From Conchocele bisecta (taxonomy: Eukaryota > Mollusca > Bivalvia > Lucinida > Thyasiridae): a DNA stretch of 64,000 nt. Position numbers and translations under genes: made by a program. The stretch is taken from contig CM055274.1 of NCBI GenBank assembly GCA_029237695.1, forward strand, positions 65,593,484 through 65,657,483, written 5' to 3'. The notes beneath the pieces were generated by a model that saw only the letters and a list, made by a program, of their open reading frames with translations, made no database searches and had not been told where the DNA came from. This document shows positions 47,513 through 58,997 of this stretch, piece by piece. Every line of letters starts with the position of its first letter. Within the stretch, counting starts at the first letter, position 1.

Positions 47513-49784
47513 GGGACGGACGTTACACAGAGGGTGTTACATACATATGAAAATGCAATAGAATGGATACAAGTATTGTCATTTGTAATTAAAACTTAGA
47601 TAGTGTACAGATCATCAATAAAAAATGGTTTCCAATGTCAATCAGTCAGGATTTCTCACTTTTTACGCACATGTAGGTCCAATAGGTTTTTGCAAAAAAC
47701 ATCAATAATTATGTCACTACTGCTGCAAGTGTATCTAAAGTTTTAACATTAATAATTCTTACTATAAATCAAAGCTAACAACACTACCATCAAACAAGAC
47801 GTACTTTAACAACTAGTAACGCCAGTATTTAAGTACCAGAACATGTTATTTACACAAAGCTGCAAATGTGACGGACGTTACAAAATAGGGGACGGACGTT
47901 GACATAAACATATACTCAAAGTTTGTTTGTCATATAAGCTGCATCATGTGTGTTAATGGTCTGTCTTTTAACTTCTGTTCATTGTGAACATATTTAAATA
48001 TTTATGTAGTGTTTAAGTAGGCATACATCAATGATAACTTTCAAAATAGTCACACAATTGGTGAATTGTTATTTTTTCTGGAAACACATCACCGTTATCT
48101 ACAAACTAACAGATATAAATGCTTTCAACATGATATATACAGTATGTGGGGTAAATAACAAACTTGTTTAACATGTTATAATGTTTGTTGTTTCTTGGAC
48201 AGTTAATACATTTTCCATATGTAGTGATGGGGACGGACGTTACAACATCCGAGACGACATTACATTTGTCAAATTAAGAGTTAAAGTCACTTATTTCTTT
48301 ACATCTTTACACACTCCTGCATTCTGATCAGTTCTAATACACTGTTTGCCATACAGTCATGCACATTATGACATACCATGAAATTAATTTAGTTGAATTT
48401 GAAACTTGCAAACATTTTTTCTGTTTTTCATTTAAATTGAAAACACATTTCAGACACGACCCTGTGACAAGAGACTCTGGTGTTGGTAACGAACACACAA
48501 TATCATTTTTCGTTGCCATGACTCTTCAGAAATATTGGTAATTTTCACCCACCCTTTCCAGATATTCCAACCATACATGTACATCATCATTTTCCGCCTC
48601 TATAACTTTCGCAAAGAAACAAATTTTTGATTTTCTTGTCACAAACTTGACTGCCACAAAACCGTTAAGAGAATCAGTATTTTCCACTTCATCGGTCAAT
48701 GTATTGTCATTTGCAACGTTGGTCACTTCAGGCTCTTTTTCCGAAAGCATGGGCAGGTCTAGTGCTTCACATGGTTGGTCGACTGCTTTCAGGACACGTG
48801 GTTTCCACTGATCGACATACTCACTGTTCCCACACTGTCCGTCATTTCTACATCCTTCACAATAACAGCTGAGCTCTCTAACTTTCAGCTGATATCCATG
48901 TCCCATGCTTGATACACTGTGCAATTTCTGGCTACCAGCAAGTGTTTTCGCAGTTGTTGTTCTCGAACGATCAACCTTTTCCACAAGGTTCAATGTTCAT
49001 TTATGTGCAGCATAGCAACTAGTTCAAGATGTGAATGTTGACTGGCCTACATTTTTCATCATGTTCATCATGCATGGAATAAATACTGAAAATGTACATT
49101 ATGATTCTTTAAATTTCAATTAAATATACCGTAGTAACACATTCTTAGACTGAGAATATGTATCACATTATGATTTAATGGTAAATTATAATATTTCTCC
49201 TGGAAAGAGTATGTCATGATCACTCATTTGAATTGTCTTGTCAATTAGGTTCCAATGACTTGTCAGAACATTGAGACGGTTCAAATAAGTGGTTACAAAA
49301 CAATTATACTTTAGCAACCATTGTATACCCTGATCAGATTCACTCTGACATGTTTGATACATATACAAAATGTATAGTAATGCCTTCGTTACCTCCTGCT
49401 TCGATTTTTCTCTCTGTTTTCTTTTCCTTTCTTTTTCTTTCTCACGTTTTATACTGATTGCATCCATGATGGTGACAGTCTGACAACTGATCAACTGGCA
49501 TACTATGCAGGAATATTAATTAATCGTAAACAGATTTTGAGAATGACTGCAGGAAATTGCCTGCTGTGATTTGGAGTCTGGTGCTATACCGTCATCTGGT
49601 GTCCCTGCTGTGTTGATATATCCTCTCAACTATCTATGTTGGATTAGTTAGATTAGAATATTGCATAAATTGATGTAAAAACAGATGAAATCGATCCTGT
49701 GACAATTTACAAGTAGGAAAAAGCATTGAGAAATGTTTCATGGGCTCACGACACACCATACATCATATGTGTAACGTCCGTCCC
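47513..49784 (-). mobile_element. Candidate TIR element with GGGACGGACGTTACAC ends
   Basis: A perfect 16 bp inverted pair (47513-47528 / 49769-49784) encloses gene remnants on the minus strand. Extra copies of the word occur inside in the left orientation (47870, 47888, 48229) and just outside in the right orientation (49790-49805, diverged), an arrangement like subterminal transposase sites. A target duplication is not evident. The GGACGG core could instead be microsatellite-like, so the element call is moderate. Confidence 0.5.
48334..49494 (-). pseudogene. Remnant of an unidentified mobile-family protein gene
   Basis: The minus-strand blocks are as follows. At 49494-49186 is a very basic start, KREKEKERKRKQREKSKQE. 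At 48993-48526 is a segment with VRELSCYCEGCRNDGQCGN (C-x-C-x2-C-x5-C), an acidic linker, and FFAKVIEAENDDVHVWLEYL. At 48519-48334 it continues after a frame change with KNDIVCSLPTPESLVTGSCL. Basic N terminus, CXC-CXXC-like cysteines and an aromatic C-terminal repeat recall multicopy uncharacterised proteins of bivalves. I do not recognise a function. The region between 49186 and 48993 has no clear frame, either an intron or a deletion. Confidence 0.5.
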
Positions 49785-49913
49785 ATTGGTGTAATGTCTG
49801 TTCCCAGTAGATAATATAAGCAAAATCAAACAAACTATCTATGTAAACCAAAAACTTACATTGCGCTGGTACGCAGACTAACTTTATCTACACAGAATAT
49901 GTAAATTAATTGA

Positions 49914-52318
49914 AACAAGAGGGCCATGATGGCCCTAATTCGCTCACCTGACTCCATGAACACCAGAGGAGAATGTGACATTGAGTTCATGTGTTTTAAA
50001 AAAATTGTGCTATTTTTAGATGGCGGTCATCTTGGATTAAGCGATGACTCTCATTTTACAAAATCTGAAAATGCTTCACCCAGCATCGGCCATGTGGTTC
50101 CTGAGAAAAAGACGTTAAAAATCTTGAATAAATGGACCTTTTGGTGGCCATCATGGATGACATAATCATCCGATTCCGACAAATATTGCACCAGAGTGAT
50201 CGCCTCATTGATACCTTCAATTTGATATATGACATGACCATATTCAGTCAAAAATAAAATTTGACCCCAATTTGACCCCACGGGCCACGCCCATTTTTGA
50301 CCCCGGGGTCACCCTTTTAACAACTTTGAAAGAGCATTGCACATCGATCATTCCTACCAAGTTTCATCGAAATCCAGCTAGCGGTTCATGAGAAGAAGAC
50401 TTTTTAAAAAATTATGTTATTTTTAGACGGTGGCCATCTTGGATTAGCAATGGCCTCCATTTTAACAAATCTGAAAAGGCTTCACCCATGGACCATAACT
50501 TTTAAGTTTGGCTACCATGGGCCAAGCGGTTCATGTGAAAAAGAATTTTGAAATCTCTAATAAAAGAACGACCTTTTGACATTTCGGCGGCCATCTTCGA
50601 TGACATAACAATCCGATTTGGACAAAAAATGTACCAGAGTGATCGCCTCATTGATACCATCGATTTGATATATAACATGACCATATTCGGTCAAAAATAA
50701 AATTTGACCCCATGGGCCACACCCATTTTTGACCCCGGGGTCACCATTTTAACAACTTTGAAAGAGCATTGTACATCAATCATTCCTACCAAGTTTCGTC
50801 GAAATCCGGCTAGCGGTTCATGAGAAGAAGATTTTTTAAGAATTTATGCTATTTTTAGACGGCGGCCATCTTGGATTAGCGATGACCTCCATTTTTTAAC
50901 AAATCTGAAAAGGCTTCACACATGGACCATAACTTTTAAGTTTGGCTACCATGGGCCCAAGCGGTTCATGTGAAGAAGAATTTTGAAATCTCTAATAAAA
51001 GAACGACCTTTTGAACTTTCGGCGGCCTTCTTGGATGACATAACAATCCGATTTCGACACAAAATGCACCAGAGTGATCGCCTCATTGATACCTTCAATT
51101 TGATATATGACATGACCATATTCGGTCAAAAATAAAATTTGACCCCAATTTGACCCCACGGGCCACGCCCATTTTTGACCCCGGGGTCACCATTTTAACA
51201 ACTTTGAAAGAGCAATGTACATCGATCATTCCTACCAAGTTTCGTCGAAATCCGGCAAGCGGTTCATGAGAAGAAGATTTTTTAAGAATTTATGATATTT
51301 TTAGACGGCGGCCATATTGGATTAGCGATGACCTCCAATTTTAACAAATCTGAAAAGGGACCATAACTTTTAAGTTTGGCTACCATGGGCCAAGCGGTTC
51401 ATGTGAAGAAGAATTTTGAAATCTCTAATAAAAGAACGACCTTTTGACCTTTCGGCGGCCATCTTGGATGACATAACAATCCGATTTCGACAAAAAATGC
51501 ACCAGAGTGATCGCCTCATTGATACCTTCAATTTGATATATGAAATGACCATATTCAGTCAAAAATAAAATTTGACCCCACGGGCCACGCCCATTTTTGA
51601 CCCCGGGGTCACCATTTTAACAACTTTGAAAGAGCAATGTACATCGATCATTCCTACCAAGTTTCGTTGAAATCCAGCAAGCGGTTCATGAGAAGAAGAT
51701 TTTTTAAGAATTTATGCTATTTTTAGACGGCGGCCATCTTGGATCAGCGATGACCTCCATTTTAACAAATCTGAAAAGGCTTCACCCATGGACCATAACT
51801 TTTAAGTTTGGCTACCATGGGCTAAGCGGTTCATGTGAAGAAGAATTTTGAAATCTCTAATAAAAGAACGACCTTTTGACCTTTCGGCGGCCATCTTGGA
51901 TGACATAACAATCCGATTTCGACAAAAAATGCACCAGAGTGATCGCCTCATTGATACCTTCAATTAGATATATGAAATGACCATATTCAGTCAAAAATAA
52001 AATTTGACCCCAATTTGACCCCACGGGCCACGCCCATTTTTGACCCCAGGGTCACCATTTTAACAACTTTGAAAGAGCAATGTACATCGATCATTCCTAC
52101 CAAGTTTTGTCGAAATCCGGTTGGCGGTTCTTGAGAAGAAGATTTTTTAAGAATTTGTGCTATTTTTAGACGGCGGCCATCTTGGATTACGTAATGACGT
52201 CATTTTAACAATTTTGTAATCCCCCTACCTAAGGACCATGACCATGAAGTTTGGTGACTATAGACCGAATGGTTACCGAGGAGAAGACATTTGAAAATGT
52301 TCACGGACGACGACGGAC
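49914..52318 (+). mobile_element. Helentron-like element, 430 bp units, 3' hairpin lost
   Basis: The 5' end is that of 37716 (AGGGCCATGATGGCCCT at 49920, GCTCACCTGA at 49942-49951). Five to six units of about 430 bp follow, then GACGACGGACGGACG at 52305. The sequence there passes directly into a different family (AACTTTAACCAAAAAACTTT), without GGTAACAATA or the hairpin. Confidence 0.75.
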
Positions 52319-53466
52319 GGACGAACTTTAACCAAAAAACTTTAACCAGACGTACGTTAAAAAGTTAACGTTGAAAATGGCTAAGTGAATTACGTAGAAA
52401 TAATAGGTGAAGGTAAAAAAAATGGTCACATGTTGGATAGTTGTATGTGGTGGGCACCCCTTGGTTATGAAGCTGTGAAAGTTTGGTGGTCCTAGGTGGT
52501 ACAGTACCAAAGAAATGGACTTAAACACGAAAACTTAACATTGTAAACGCGAAAAGTTAACATTGACTGCGCGGAAAAAATGGGTCAAGTTCAAAAAGGT
52601 AACATGTTGGATAGTGATATGTGGTGGGCACCCCTTGGTTATGAAGCTGTGAAAGTTTGTTGGTCCTATGTGTTACAGTAACAAAGAAATGGACTGAAAC
52701 ACGAAAACTTAACATTGATTGTGGACGCCGCCCGCCCGCCTAATCCAATAGCGTGGATTTTTTTCTCCAAAAAAACCTGGCTAAAAATGGAAAAAAGGTT
52801 TAAAAAAAAAAGTTTAAAATGATTTTTTTTCCAAAAAAAACCTGGCTAAAAATGGAAAAAAAGTTTAAAAAAAAAAAGTTTAAAAATTAACAAAAAAATA
52901 ATGCTCGCTACTGGAGCCCAGAATTTTTATAATAGTCCTATATTTATCTATATATCATATCTGCACAGGCGCACATATTGCCACAATATTGTCAACAGTT
53001 TACGGAAATGTAATACCCAGGTATAATAATTTACCTGTATAAATTACCTGTAATAATTTAGCTGCACATTTAGTGGTCAAGCTGGAAATTTGCACATGCT
53101 TGCACATGCAGAAGTGTTCAACTGGAGAAGGCTATTGTTCTCTCTACAGGTAAGGTGTACAGAGCGCACGAGAAACGGGTCTTCATGCATTAATGTTCAG
53201 TTTGTAGCATAGAAAGAAATATAGTTTGACCTTGACCCTGGAGCCCGGAATTTTTTTTAATAGTCCTATATTCATCTACATATCATAGTAAAGGTATGTA
53301 TAAAGTTTGATGACTGTAGCTGATAAGGTGTTGAAGTAATGACCGTAACACGAAAACTTAACATTGAATGATGACGACGACAACGACGCCGCCAACGACG
53401 ACGCCGACGACGCCGACTCCGGAAAAGCAAAACCTATGTCTCGCTTTCCGCTTCGCGGGCGAGACA
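52319..53466. mobile_element. Composite of Helentron-like fragments with 3' hairpin
   Basis: Positions 52319-52750 match 7290-7600. A-rich units at 52780-53080 match 4736-5480. A (GACGAC)n tract follows at 53368-53417, then the hairpin TGTCTCGC...GCGAGACA with inner CCGC/GCGG at 53437-53466. This hairpin is the terminus type of the 26945-27754 element. Confidence 0.6.
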
Positions 53467-53745
53467 AAAACTATATATTCAGCCTGAAATCAGAATAATC
53501 CTGATCTGATGCCAGGTCCTCGCCACACCAGAATCACTTGGCTCCCTCCCAAAAGCAGTAGAATCAACAATAATCTTACTACTTTTATAATGGGCAATAA
53601 CCCAATTCAACTCCCAGGTAACAAAAGAGCCAAAGATAAAAATGTACATGAGAGCCAAACCAGGCAAATCGTGATTCCTATCAGTATAAGGAGGAACCCC
53701 TACCATTGATTTATGCCGTCATGTTCGCCGACCACCACCCATCAT
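53467..53745 (-). mobile_element. Retroposon fragment, uninterrupted at the 12.3 kb insertion site
   Basis: Close relative of 12119-12340 that continues without a break into ATTCCTATCAGTATAAGGAG. That continuation corresponds to the part found at 15670 in the other copy. It therefore serves as an internal empty-site control for the 12341-15669 transposon. Confidence 0.78.
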
Positions 53746-53748
53746 GCC

Positions 53749-54219
53749 ATTGTGAAGTTTGGCTATCTGAGTACATGACATTGTGAAGTTTGGCATTGTG
53801 AAGTTTGGCTATCTGAGTACCGGTACATGACATTGTGAAGTTTGGCTATCTGAGTACATGACATTGTGAAGTTTGGCTATCTGAGTACCGGTACATGACA
53901 TTGTGAAGTTTGGCTATCTGAGTACCGGTACATGACATTGTGAAGTTTGGCTATCTGAGTACATGACATTGTGAAGTTTGGCATTGTGAAGTTTGGCTAT
54001 CTGAGTACATGACATTGTGAAGTTTGGCTATCTGAGTACCGGTACATGACATTGTGAAGTTTGGCTTATCATGACGTACCGGTACATGACATTGTGAAGT
54101 TTGGCTATCTGAGTACCGGTACATGACATTGTGAAGTTTGGCTATCTGAGTACATGACATTGTGAAGTTTGGCTATCTGAGTACATGACATTGTGAAGTT
54201 TGGCTATCTGAGTACATAC
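53749..54219. repeat. 31/37 bp minisatellite next to ILK exon donor
   Basis: About fifteen units begin CATTGTGAAGTTTGGCTATC and continue TGAGTACATGA. Two length forms occur, 31 bp and 37 bp; the longer has an extra CGGTAC that makes ACCGGTAC. Two truncated 15 bp units and one rearranged unit (near 54060) are also present. Diverged units continue at 54465-54520 and reach the ILK exon donor at 54714-54752, where the plus strand reads CATTGTGAAG, CATGGCTATA and TGGGCGTAC. The open frame across the array is a by-product of its period. Confidence 0.88.
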
Positions 54220-54752
54220 CAGGGTTCCAGATCAGGAATTAGTAATTGAGTATTGTTACTCCATCATTTCTGAAGCAATTGGGTATTTCAAAATGTTAAT
54301 TGGGTAAAATAAAATCACACTACTGTTTACACATCAACAGATTTATTGTTTTCTGCAGCATGATAAAGGTACCACAATTGTTCTCATTGCTTTTTGATAC
54401 TCACTACTTCTGATTTTAATTGGGTTTTTACACAGCTTATCTGGAGCACTGCATACCATTATGAAGTGTGTCTATATGAGTACATGACATAGTAACGTGA
54501 GTACATGGGCATTGTAAACGTAAATGGTAATATTTTTGTGTCATATTGTATAATTGTCTCTCAATAACAACATTGCGAAGTATGAATGTCAACACCCTGT
54601 AGTTTTTTTCTATATTTTAAGTGTAAATGCTACTACACACTTTTTACTGTGTAGTGTGGTGTAGCGATATAGTGCAACCTGTTGCCTATTAAGTGGAAAA
54701 CGTGCAGCTAGATGAGTACATAACATTGTGAAGCATGGCTATATGGGCGTAC

Positions 54753-54918
54753 CATGAGTACGATGTCCCGGTGTCCGTGGCTGGCGGCTAGATGTAGCGC
54801 AGTGTCGTCTCCCATGTTTGTCGCATTGATGCGAGCCCCACGCTGAATGAGCATATCCACAATACTTGTCCTGCCCTCGCGTGCTGCCCAGTGCAGCAGG
54901 CTGAACCGGTGGTCATCT
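54753..54918 (-). CDS. ILK: ILK exon, ankyrin repeats 1-2
   Basis: Reading the minus strand, a pyrimidine-rich tract and AG acceptor are followed by one base and then 55 codons beginning [10 protein letters not shown] and ending GHRDIVLM, then a GT donor (GTACGC). Human ILK reads DDHGFSPLHW to GHRDIVQK over the same 55 residues. The ankyrin signatures are plain: [19 protein letters not shown], and [17 protein letters not shown]. The exon starts in phase 2, which fits the conserved Gly codon split GG/A before DD, and ends in phase 0. The longer open frame through the exon is just intron read-through. The human Gly after DDH is Arg here. An alternative donor 9 bases upstream (GTACTC) exists but would lose the residues matching VQK. 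The downstream intron begins in sequence related to a minisatellite. Confidence 0.95.
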
Positions 54919-55225
54919 CTGTAATGAAACAACAAATCAGAAATAGCATTGTCACACATTAAAACTAAACAAGAACACCCCATGTATCCCATCCCTGTGG
55001 TGGTTGGATCATAAATATATACATGATTGTTCAAGCCATTCTATCATACAGTAAAGAAGTATCTGTTACATATCAACCAGATATTGCCATAACAAGTGCT
55101 AACGACTCGCTTGCCTATCAGATATACCGAAAATTTGCTAATAAACCCTCCTCTGACCGTTAAACAACTCTTCCCCACCACCAAGTCCACCATATTGTAA
55201 ATAAACAACACGTGACCAGAACTAC

Positions 55226-55690
55226 AAGTAAGCGAACTCGGACCGAAAATCAGTCTTCACAAAAAACTTTTCAAACCACTGGCCCTCAGGGCCAGTCAAC
55301 TTCCCAAAGTTACTGGCCCGAACAAAATGTTACTGGCCCGAAAAATTATGCGGTACCTATGTATAAATATAATATTATTATAAAAGTATAGTAGTTGTAT
55401 AATAAGAATAAAAACAAGTCAATACAGGGTTCAATCTAGGCAAAATAGGGAGAAGTGAGGGGAAATTAGGGAGTTCTAAGTGATCAAAATCATATTTTCC
55501 CGGATGTTTTCTCTTACTTATAGTTATCGCGTAACTGTATACATTAACTCTATGTTTTCAAAACCATATATATTACAGGGGTAGAGGCATCAACATGTGC
55601 TTGTATCGTACAAGCCTAGAATGACCATAGCTGTTGACAGGCCATTAAACACAATAAATATTATTTCTAAGTTCTAACGAAAGTATGTGA
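55226..55690. repeat. Dispersed repeat, copy of 61066-61528
   Basis: About 440 bp shared with 61066-61528 with few differences (ACTGGCCCTCAGGGCCAGTC palindrome at 55302; TTATAGTTATCGCGTAACTG). The other copy has an extra ATATATATGCTTGTA. Both end at AAGTATGTGATGT. No coding potential. Confidence 0.85.
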
Positions 55691-55729
55691 TGTGATCCTG
55701 CATACGGATTTCTACATGCGAGGTATGTA

Positions 55730-56580
55730 TAGAGTGGACTGGTGCTCTATGGTCTAAACACCAGAAAGCACTTGACAGGGCCACGGTAAAAAAGGCAGCT
55801 GTATCTAGGAGCCTTTCCGCCAAGGACTCTTAAGATCCCGGGTCACATCACTGTAGCCACAAGCTCAGTTAAACCCGGTGATTCCGTGGATGCGGTTGCT
55901 CCCGAGGTTCTTAATGAGCATAGGAGCTGTGGGCCCGGCGCTAGCTATGGGTTAGATCTCCTCCACACCAGGCAACTTCATCACGCCGGAGGAGTACGGC
56001 TCATACCCTTTCTCCCCATGAACCGACACGTGACTCCTCCGGGAGCCATAGTGGTGGTTTCAGCAGTGCTGATTCCCAAAGTTGCTCACCTAGCGCAGGA
56101 AGTAGGCGTTCTTTGTTCAGGCATAGATCGCGTAGGTACCATAGCCTTGGTCGCCGTTCACTCTCTCATGAGCATGATAGACACCATAGGTCTAGCAATA
56201 GACAACATATGGCTATAGGAACGAGTCGTCTTATCGCCACAGGCATCGACAGGGTCGTTCCAGAGACCGTTCTCGGTCTCACAGCAGGTCTAGGGTTTGC
56301 TATTCTGGAGGACATAATTACGTCTTCAGCAGGCTTTTCTGCTGTAGACCAGGGTATACAGTCCCAGATCTGAGCGGGGTGACCAGTAATCTGCTGACGA
56401 CTGTCTCAGTTGATAGGTTTGGTTCTCAGGAAGCCATGGACACCCTGGAGTCATGGATCCCCATGGCCCCTTGGCCTCCATGTCTAGCCATGGCCCTGTG
56501 GCTCCCACGGCTAGCCATGGACCAATGTTAAACCACGAGACTATGGATTCCATTACCATACATCCCGAACCATGAATGAG
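55730..56580 (+). pseudogene. Degenerate Arg/Ser-rich coding-like segment
   Basis: This block is GC-richer and lacks the surrounding repeats. Successive plus-strand frames give SADSQSCSPSAGSRRSLFRH, RSRRYHSLGRRSLSHEHDRH, then after a frame change RSRDRSRSHSRSR and ending around FGSQEAMDTLESW. Arg/Ser-rich domains occur in splicing factors and in ORF1/gag-like proteins of some retroelements. The frame changes and lack of a conserved domain make a retroelement remnant more likely than a host exon. Function not assigned. Confidence 0.35.
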
Positions 56581-56664
56581 TCCGATATGGATGAGGTGGA
56601 TGACAACAGACTTACACCCACATATCAGGAATCCATCTCTATGGCTATAGACCTTGAGCCAGCA

Positions 56665-56731
56665 ATAACCCCCCCTTCCCCCCCTCTTCCCTTCCCCCCC
56701 CCCCCCCTTCCCCCCCCCCCCCCCCCCCCCA
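56665..56731. repeat. Poly-C / C-rich tract
   Basis: Nearly pure C with scattered CTT over about 65 bp. It produces spurious proline-rich and glycine-rich open frames on the two strands. Assembly length is doubtful in such runs. Confidence 0.9.
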
Positions 56732-56819
56732 CATTTAGGATTTTTGATGAGTATGAAAATTTCGGATTCAGTAGTCTACTGTCTATCAATCCTGGTTGTC
56801 TGCGCTCAAAAAGCCGCTG

Positions 56820-57560
56820 GATGAACAAATGGCGGCCATTTTACAAGACGGCCACCGAACAGTATTATATTGTTTTATTAAGGACTGTAAACTTTCAGTC
56901 TGATCAATATTAACCTGGTAAATTGCTATAATGAAGTCACAATTTGAATCTAAAATGATTTAGAATACATCTTACATTTAATTACATCCGTAAATGGCAA
57001 TTTCAAAATGGCTGTTTTACAATATTTTTCTGCGGGTCGAGTGCTGTTACGAACAAATACAGACATTCATAAAGTTGAAACACACATACATTGCTTTCCC
57101 TCACAAATAAATGGAAAATACAGGAGATAGTCATGTAATAGCCTTCCACAATTGTCAAAACAGCCAAAATGGCCGCCAAAATGTTCTTGTTTTGTTCTAT
57201 TCTTTACTGTATGGAGTTGTTATAAACCGCATTTCATGCACCTATTACATGTATACAACATACCAGTTTGAGGTATACAAATAAAATCATTTGATAACAT
57301 ATACATATCCATGTATACAATGCTATAATATATATCCAAAATGGCCACCAAAATGTTCACATGTTCAATAATATTGATGATGAAGCTGCAGTTTTCAGTA
57401 ATTAAACAACACTAACATTGTTATTTATAGTGTGTGATATTCTGCCTATTTTCAAAGACAAATACGGATGTATTTCAATCAGTTTGAGTATTGAAGAACT
57501 GTTTCAAAGTGTGTCTAAAATGGATTGACTGTTGACAAGGAATACAATGTTGTTATCATC
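56820..57560. repeat. Cluster of AAAATGGCCGCC-type words, left-end orientation
   Basis: Words at 57005, 57165 and 57337 point as at the left end of the gene-bearing TIR elements. One at 56829 (AAATGGCGGCCATTTTAC) is itself palindromic. A possible mirror copy stands at 60331. No terminal inverted repeat could be paired. Confidence 0.35.
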
Positions 57561-58990
57561 ATTAACGAGCACACTTCTGACAATTAAGCGAGCATGATGA
57601 TCATTGGCCAAGGCAGTATGTAGTATGGTATGGTGAATGGCAACGGTTTACTTATTGCAAACATGCATGGCTTTCTCCCACATTAAGCATCCCACATATG
57701 TCTTCACATGTGAAATAATTTAAATTAACCCTTGGTCGTGAGTTGGATTGGAAAATAAATACACTACATGGTAACGATATGTAATTCATGCAGTCACCGA
57801 TGTAATCAGTTCTACATTCACCACTACATGTGCTGTATTCATTCTTCTAATTAAACATTATTGAAACTAATACACCAAATACCTAACCATATACAGTGTC
57901 ACCATGACTGTCGATCAGTTTCACGATTACCATCAACATGGTCGCTTTTGCAATTTGAATTAGGAGATGTGATATTTACGGATCTACATGTACATGTATA
58001 TGTAATACAGCTTAAATTTCTAAAAATAGTTGATAATACCCTTAGCCTGAGGAGGTCCCGCATCTTGCGATGACACCAAACTCTGCTAGCCCATGACATA
58101 TATTCAAATACATGTCTCTGGTTGCTATAGTAATGGAATATGATTTTCCATCAGCGGTGTAATAAATTTGAAAGACAACCATTGGGATCGTTATGCGGAT
58201 TCAATGCCACATAGGGGTATATGGAGGCAAAGACGTGTCTATTAAGTACAAACTACGTGTGTTATGTATGTGCTAAACAGGTACAATGTAAATATAATTC
58301 TGCATTCAGTAAATAAATGTACACATGGTACATGATCATAGAGTTGTTTGATCATTAGAATGACATTACCTGTGGTCAAATAGAGAAATATATATTCAGA
58401 CGACCCCAAAGAGCCAGCAAAACACAACTGTGGTACAATGCGGCAGAAAACGCCTTCTACAAACCTGATCCTTACCCCCTGGGTAAATAGTTAGAATGCC
58501 ATATAGACAATAGTTCAATTGCATAGTAACATCTAAAATGTAATGTGTCTCGATAGAGGCTATGTGATATTGTTTAAATGAACATTTTGATACATTGCAT
58601 AATATGTTATGGAGATATGGCGATAAGTTATCATTCATGGGCATTTAAATGCCTTAAATGTACATGTCTATTGATGGTCCTACGAGTGTGTGTGGCTACA
58701 CGTGGTAGATGTGCATACTTCTTAAACTGGACTAGATTGATGTTTGAATACCCCGGAATCGCTTTTTCAGACTACATACATACTAATATTGGTTTGCATA
58801 CATGTATATAGTAAATATTGGTAATTTGACACAACAGGTGTAGAGATGTACCGCTTTGAGCTGGCGCGTTATTATTGTAAATATTATTGTAAACACGTGC
58901 TATTTTTAAATAGTTTACGTCATATGTTGTAGACATGGTATTTGTATACCAGCGCAAACGCATTAACATTCGATAGAATTGCTAATAATA
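57561..58990. other. Intron or flanking DNA, nothing recognised
   Basis: AT-rich sequence upstream of the visible ILK exons. ILK exon 1 was looked for here on the minus strand and not found. Confidence 0.4.
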
Positions 58991-58997
58991 TTAACAT

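Larger units (their letters stand above)
2739..54918 (-). other. ILK: Integrin-linked kinase (ILK) locus, internal part
   Basis: Three minus-strand exons encode consecutive pieces of the ILK ankyrin domain, in the right order and with matching phases (2/0, 0/0, 0/1). ILK is the pseudokinase of the ILK-PINCH-parvin complex at integrin adhesions; its N-terminal ankyrin repeats bind PINCH. The part seen corresponds roughly to residues 31-149 of the 452-residue human protein. Exon 1, which should start with Met and end with two bases of a Gly codon, was not found between 54918 and 64000. The exons for the linker and pseudokinase domain lie below position 2739, outside the window. The two introns are about 17.5 kb and 34.3 kb, and repeats fill nearly all of both. 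Identification rests on remembered human ILK sequence and is strong. Confidence 0.92.

Noticed and set aside
56572..56913. 113-residue proline-rich protein
   Set aside because: The central proline run is a poly-C tract; the antisense glycine run is equally open.
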